Of a DNA stretch of 39,261 nucleotides, positions 36,262 through 39,261 are shown piece after piece; positions within the stretch are counted from its first letter, which is position 1; every line of letters begins with the position of its first letter. The translations under genes were made by a program, and so were the position numbers. The notes beneath the pieces were generated by a model. The model was not told the origin of the DNA. It did not search any database and saw only the letters and a program-made list of their open reading frames with translations. This stretch comes from a virus, in IMG/VR virus record IMGVR_UViG_3300045110_000208, positions 1 through 39,261 of that record; one strand, given 5' to 3'.

Positions 36262-36999
36262 TCATCTCTGTATATACTCGTTAGCCTGTTGCTCGTGCAG
36301 GGACTGGGCGTAGGCATCGGCCGCCTCTGGGGTATCGAAGATGCCGAGATGCTGCCCGGTCTGCTGGTAATGCTTGTACGCCTCTCGCGGCGACACGATG
36401 CCGCGCCCAGCGATCACGCTTGGCACCAGGACAGCGTTGCCGTTTTCATCGGTAAAGGTCATGGACCGCACGGTGGAGACGCTGCCGTCGGCATTGCGCA
36501 CGACGGGACGCTGATGGATGTTGATGTTTCCGGGGGCGATTAAGCCAGGGGCGTTCGTGGGTCTCCCCATACCTTGGGTGATCGCACTCAGATCGCCTGG
36601 TAGTTGCCGTACTACGTCGCCGTACCGCGCTGCTTTGTTGGCTTCAATAGTCTTGTTGGGCGTAGCCAGAACAGGGGTGTTCGGTTCATCATAAGTCGTC
36701 GTGTATGGATTGGTTTGATCCTCTAGCGGAGGGTCGTCATAGACGACATAGGGTGCGTCTAACATCTTGTCGGCTGGCACGCGCGCGCCAGTGCCGGGAA
36801 GGGGCGATAACGGCACATTAGGGTCGGTCTGACCGCGTGGCTGGCCCAGATAATCCCATACTGCGTCGCTATAATTGACAGGCGGCGGTGCCGGGCGTGT
36901 AAACATGGAGCCGGCGGGTGACGGCGGCAGGTTCAGCAACCCTTGACCGGCGACGCCGTAAGGGTCGTCATCCTGCGGATCAAGCAGCGATGGCATCAC
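36262..36999 (-). CDS. Virion protein with GNIxL-type C-terminal domain, 245 aa
   Basis: GTG 36999 or ATG 36996. The N-terminal 120 residues are Pro-rich. From about residue 155 the domain GNINIHQRPVVRNADGSVST, VRSMTFTDENGNAVLVPSVI, AGRGIVSPREAYKHYQQTGQ, HLGIFDTPEAADAYAQSLHE, QQANEYIQR is the recurring phage structural domain (GNI-L-RPVV-N-DGS-STVRS...FDTPEAA-AYA-SLH). It occurs in internal and tail proteins of many podoviruses. Function unknown. Confidence 0.68.
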   Translation of the reverse strand: MMPSLLDPQDDDPYGVAGQGLLNLPPSPAGSMFTRPAPPPVNYSDAVWDYLGQPRGQTDPNVPLSPLPGTGARVPADKMLDAPYVVYDDPPLEDQTNPYTTTYDEPNTPVLATPNKTIEANKAARYGDVVRQLPGDLSAITQGMGRPTNAPGLIAPGNINIHQRPVVRNADGSVSTVRSMTFTDENGNAVLVPSVIAGRGIVSPREAYKHYQQTGQHLGIFDTPEAADAYAQSLHEQQANEYIQR

Positions 37000-37268
37000 T
37001 CAAACCGCCTGCCATCGGTCTCGCGCTGGTTCTGCAGCAGCGCGGTATCCAGGCGTGAGCGCATCTCGGTCGCGAGGTGATCGATAGCCCTGGCGAGGTT
37101 GCGGGCGTCCTCGCGCTCGCGGACATCCGTACCATGCACCGCAGTCTGCACTGCGCCTTCCCGAATAAACGTGAGCATGTCCATCAGTTCGCGGTCCTGC
37201 AGTAGGCGGTGCGCCTCGCCGCCGCGGCGCTGGATTTCGTAGCGTTCCTCGCGCGAGAGGTCGCTCAC
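36996..37268 (-). CDS. Helical hypothetical protein, 90 aa
   Basis: GTG 37268 overlaps the previous stop (GTGA). Product: (M)SDLSREERYEIQRRGGEAH, RLLQDRELMDMLTFIREGAV, QTAVHGTDVREREDARNLAR, AIDHLATEMRSRLDTALLQN. A charged, all-helical protein in the style of small portal-adjacent assembly proteins. No motif. Confidence 0.65.
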   Translation of the reverse strand: MSDLSREERYEIQRRGGEAHRLLQDRELMDMLTFIREGAVQTAVHGTDVREREDARNLARAIDHLATEMRSRLDTALLQNQRETDGRRFE

Positions 37269-37414
37269 TTCCGGGTTGTGGTCCTGGTGGTGCTCGGCAG
37301 TTTGGCGGTGCCGCGATCCTTGCCGGCCCCGGCCGCCCCGCCGCTGGCTGGTTTATTCTGCCCCTGCTTGGGCACGGTCTTTGTACTTTGGGAACCTGAT
37401 GCGCGTGTGACCAT
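37265..37414 (-). CDS. Small basic Ala/Thr-rich protein, 49 aa
   Basis: ATG 37414 follows GGAG at normal distance. Product: MVTRASGSQSTKTVPKQGQN, KPASGGAAGAGKDRGTAKLP, STTRTTTRK. It is highly basic and disordered, and ends by a GTGA overlap with the next gene. Short but with a good ribosome site and coupling; possibly a nucleic-acid-binding head peptide. Confidence 0.5.
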   Translation of the reverse strand: MVTRASGSQSTKTVPKQGQNKPASGGAAGAGKDRGTAKLPSTTRTTTRK

Positions 37415-37434
37415 GGTGATCTCCTGTGACGCGG

Positions 37435-39261
37435 TTACTGCCCTGGTTGTGGTGGTGGTGCGTTGGGCCGCGGCAATGGCGGACCCCCGGGACCGAACAG
37501 GCTCTTCGCCGCGGCGTTGGCAGCGATGTTGCCATACGCACTCGGCATCTGGCCCTGCATGAGCGCCTGGCGCGTTGCCATCGCCTGGGCTGGGTTGAAC
37601 GAGCCGACGGGCGGTCCCATCGGCTGCTGTGGGCGTGGCGGCACCATGGACGGTCCAGGGGCTGCCGGGGCCTGCGGCGGCCGCGGTGGCCCTTGGGGCT
37701 GTGGTGGCGCCGCTCCTTGGGTCGTCGCCGGCATCTGCGGGCTGGTGGGCGGCGGCAGATTGCCCAGTAGCTGGATGCCCGGCACCTTGCTGGCCATCGC
37801 CTGCTGGAACTCGGTGAGGCTCGGCACAGGCGTGCCGAACTGCGCCCCGGCGACCCAGGTCTTGGTCCAGGCGTCCAACGCGGCTTTGTCCCTGTTTAGG
37901 TCATCATCGGTCAGCATCTGCGCGCGTTTGGTTTGTTCGGATGCCCGATCGTTCTCCACATCGGCCGCGGTCTTGCCGGCCTGCACCTGGGCGAGGATCA
38001 GCGACGGATCGGGTGGTGTCGGCGGTGGCGGCGGCGCCTGGAACCCCGGGGGTAACGCCTTAAAATACGAGGACACGTCGGCAATGTTGGCGGTTTCCAG
38101 CATCCGCGACAGCGTGTTCCGGTATTCCGGCACGCCGACCAAGGGATTGGTCAACCCTTGCGTCTGCATGATCATCTCCTGCTTGCCGGCGATCTGGGCG
38201 AGCATCGCCAGGCGTTCCATCGGCATGCCCTTGCCGCCGACGTTCACGCTGGTCTGCCACATCACGCCCAGCGCACGCGGATCGATCGGCACCCATTGCC
38301 CGCGGATACGGTAGACGTTGGGTCTATCCTGATGTCTGGCCATCATCCTCAACAAGCCGGAATACAGCGGCGCCAATCCGGTTTCCGCCAACGTCCGCGC
38401 CATCATGTCGAGGCGATCCTGAGCTGCGCTGGTCTGCGCCGACACGGCCACGGGTGCCGTGCTCTGCAGCTCGTCCACCGTGAGCCCCTGCGAAGCTCGC
38501 GTGATGCCGGTCCTGCTCTCCCTGATGGCCTCCAGCGCTTGCATCATGTTGAGCGCCGCCTCGCCGGTATAGGGCTTGACCAACTCGGTGACGGCGCCGG
38601 CCTGCGTGGTGCGGATGATGCTGCCGATCGCGGTCTGCCGCGCATCCGCGAGGTTCACTTGCCCGAGGGTGACGACCGTCCGAGGGAACATGCTCTGCGC
38701 CAGGCTGTCGAGCGTCGCGCGCATGACCCGCGACTCAACCCGCTGCAGGTCCATGACCATGTCGGCCTGGCTGTAACCGATCAGCCGCCCGGGTTCCCTG
38801 TACGGGGTAAAACACGCGAGCGGTATCTCATCCACCCGCTCCCACTGGATCATCTTGGTGGCGTTGCCAAGCATATGGACGTGGATGAGTTCCGCCTTGT
38901 GGTCGTTATCCGTATCGCACCTGATCCAGCCCTCGGCGTATCTACAGATGCCCATACTACGGTCACCTGGCGGCGACGGCTTGATGTTGTGCCCTTGCGC
39001 CGGGTTGCGGGCGATCATCTCGCGGCGCTGCTGCGGCCGCATCATGGTGTCGCAGTAGGCCAGGATCTTGTCTTCCGGCAGCCCCATCTCAATGAGATCG
39101 CTGGCCGGCACATCGCGGACGTGAAAGATGCCGCGCGCGCCATCGACGGTATCGGCGTCGGCCACCACCCAGACGCACTCGGCGGGCACGGCCTCGACCA
39201 CCGGCCAGTTCTGCTGCGCGGTGCGGGTGATGGTCGCCGCCCACATTTCCGCGGCACCGCC
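37435..39261 (-). CDS. Portal protein, C-terminal part (continues from the left end)
   Basis: The frame enters at the right edge and continues the fragment at 1-1036. It includes GNATKMIQWERVDEIPLACF, LIGYSQADMVMDLQRVESRV, MRATLDSLAQSMFPRTVVTL, EAIRESRTGITRASQGL, STAPVAVSAQTSAAQDRLDM, then coiled coil and a long Pro/Gln/Met-rich C-terminus with PSLTEFQQAMASKVPGIQLL. A predictor seeing only this window would start it falsely at 39246. The stop is TAA at 37437-37435. Confidence 0.88.
   Translation of the reverse strand, partial: GGAAEMWAATITRTAQQNWPVVEAVPAECVWVVADADTVDGARGIFHVRDVPASDLIEMGLPEDKILAYCDTMMRPQQRREMIARNPAQGHNIKPSPPGDRSMGICRYAEGWIRCDTDNDHKAELIHVHMLGNATKMIQWERVDEIPLACFTPYREPGRLIGYSQADMVMDLQRVESRVMRATLDSLAQSMFPRTVVTLGQVNLADARQTAIGSIIRTTQAGAVTELVKPYTGEAALNMMQALEAIRESRTGITRASQGLTVDELQSTAPVAVSAQTSAAQDRLDMMARTLAETGLAPLYSGLLRMMARHQDRPNVYRIRGQWVPIDPRALGVMWQTSVNVGGKGMPMERLAMLAQIAGKQEMIMQTQGLTNPLVGVPEYRNTLSRMLETANIADVSSYFKALPPGFQAPPPPPTPPDPSLILAQVQAGKTAADVENDRASEQTKRAQMLTDDDLNRDKAALDAWTKTWVAGAQFGTPVPSLTEFQQAMASKVPGIQLLGNLPPPTSPQMPATTQGAAPPQPQGPPRPPQAPAAPGPSMVPPRPQQPMGPPVGSFNPAQAMATRQALMQGQMPSAYGNIAANAAAKSLFGPGGPPLPRPNAPPPQPGQ
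39135..39261. repeat. Terminal direct repeat, right copy
   Basis: The sequence is identical to 1-127. The portal frame is continuous across the joined ends, so the unique genome is about 39,134 bp. Confidence 0.95.

Noticed and set aside
1-39261. tRNA genes, CRISPR arrays, insertion sequences, diversity-generating retroelements
   Set aside because: No cloverleaf with CCA-end pattern, no repeat-spacer array, no transposase and no reverse transcriptase was recognised by reading both strands; a dedicated scan could still find a tRNA.

Overview
The window is one complete genome of a short-tailed (podovirus-type) tailed phage, read as a circle. The first 127 bases recur exactly as the last 127 (39135-39261), so the unique length is about 39,134 bp and the portal gene runs across the junction. 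High GC, many GTG starts, GcrA-like and 'carph-isopro'-like DNA-binding proteins, a DUF3309-type membrane peptide and a Bet-type recombinase point to an alphaproteobacterial host. That host assignment is an inference from protein families.

Layout. (1) Immunity/early switch, 10.5-11.1 kb: a small Xre-type repressor (10629-11027, +) lies between leftward and rightward early promoters. Three copies of a GGAC-N4-TGTCC operator sit directly downstream of TTGAC -35 boxes. (2) Rightward early operon, 11.1-14.9 kb: about ten small proteins and a Bet/RecT-family annealing protein. (3) Leftward early operon, 10.5-7.46 kb: HTH protein, VRR-NUC-type nuclease, tiny membrane peptide, winged-helix protein, DUF1376-type replication protein, HNH nuclease and a NusG/RfaH-like factor. 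The DUF1376 gene carries about seven TGGCAA iterons at 11-12 bp spacing plus a perfect DnaA box, a likely replication origin. (4) A plus-strand three-gene insert, 6.70-7.46 kb, has its own strong sigma70-like promoter. (5) 6.65-3.46 kb (minus): a GGRP-motif protein, a cluster of tiny membrane proteins, HTH proteins and a DpdA/TGT-like DNA-guanine transglycosylase. (6) Late operon, minus strand, from about 4 kb through the junction and down to 14.87 kb: terminase, portal, internal/head proteins, scaffold, SU10/DUF5309-type capsid, adaptor, three receptor-binding or fibre proteins (one a pectate-lyase-fold tailspike, one with an S74 chaperone), a P22 gp10-like tail protein and three large ejection proteins. 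One ejection protein carries a lysozyme-like domain.

Most gene junctions are ATGA, GTGA, TGATG or TTGA overlaps, so translation is strongly coupled. I could not recognise an integrase, endolysin, spanin, DNA polymerase or RNA polymerase. A repressor without an integrase suggests a phage-plasmid lifestyle, use of host recombinases, or a lysogeny system not recognisable by eye.

The least explained signal is the octamer GTAGATAC. It is present in eleven exact copies on both strands and in several codon phases, only outside the early region, and includes a perfect inverted pair in the largest non-coding gap (5874-6290).
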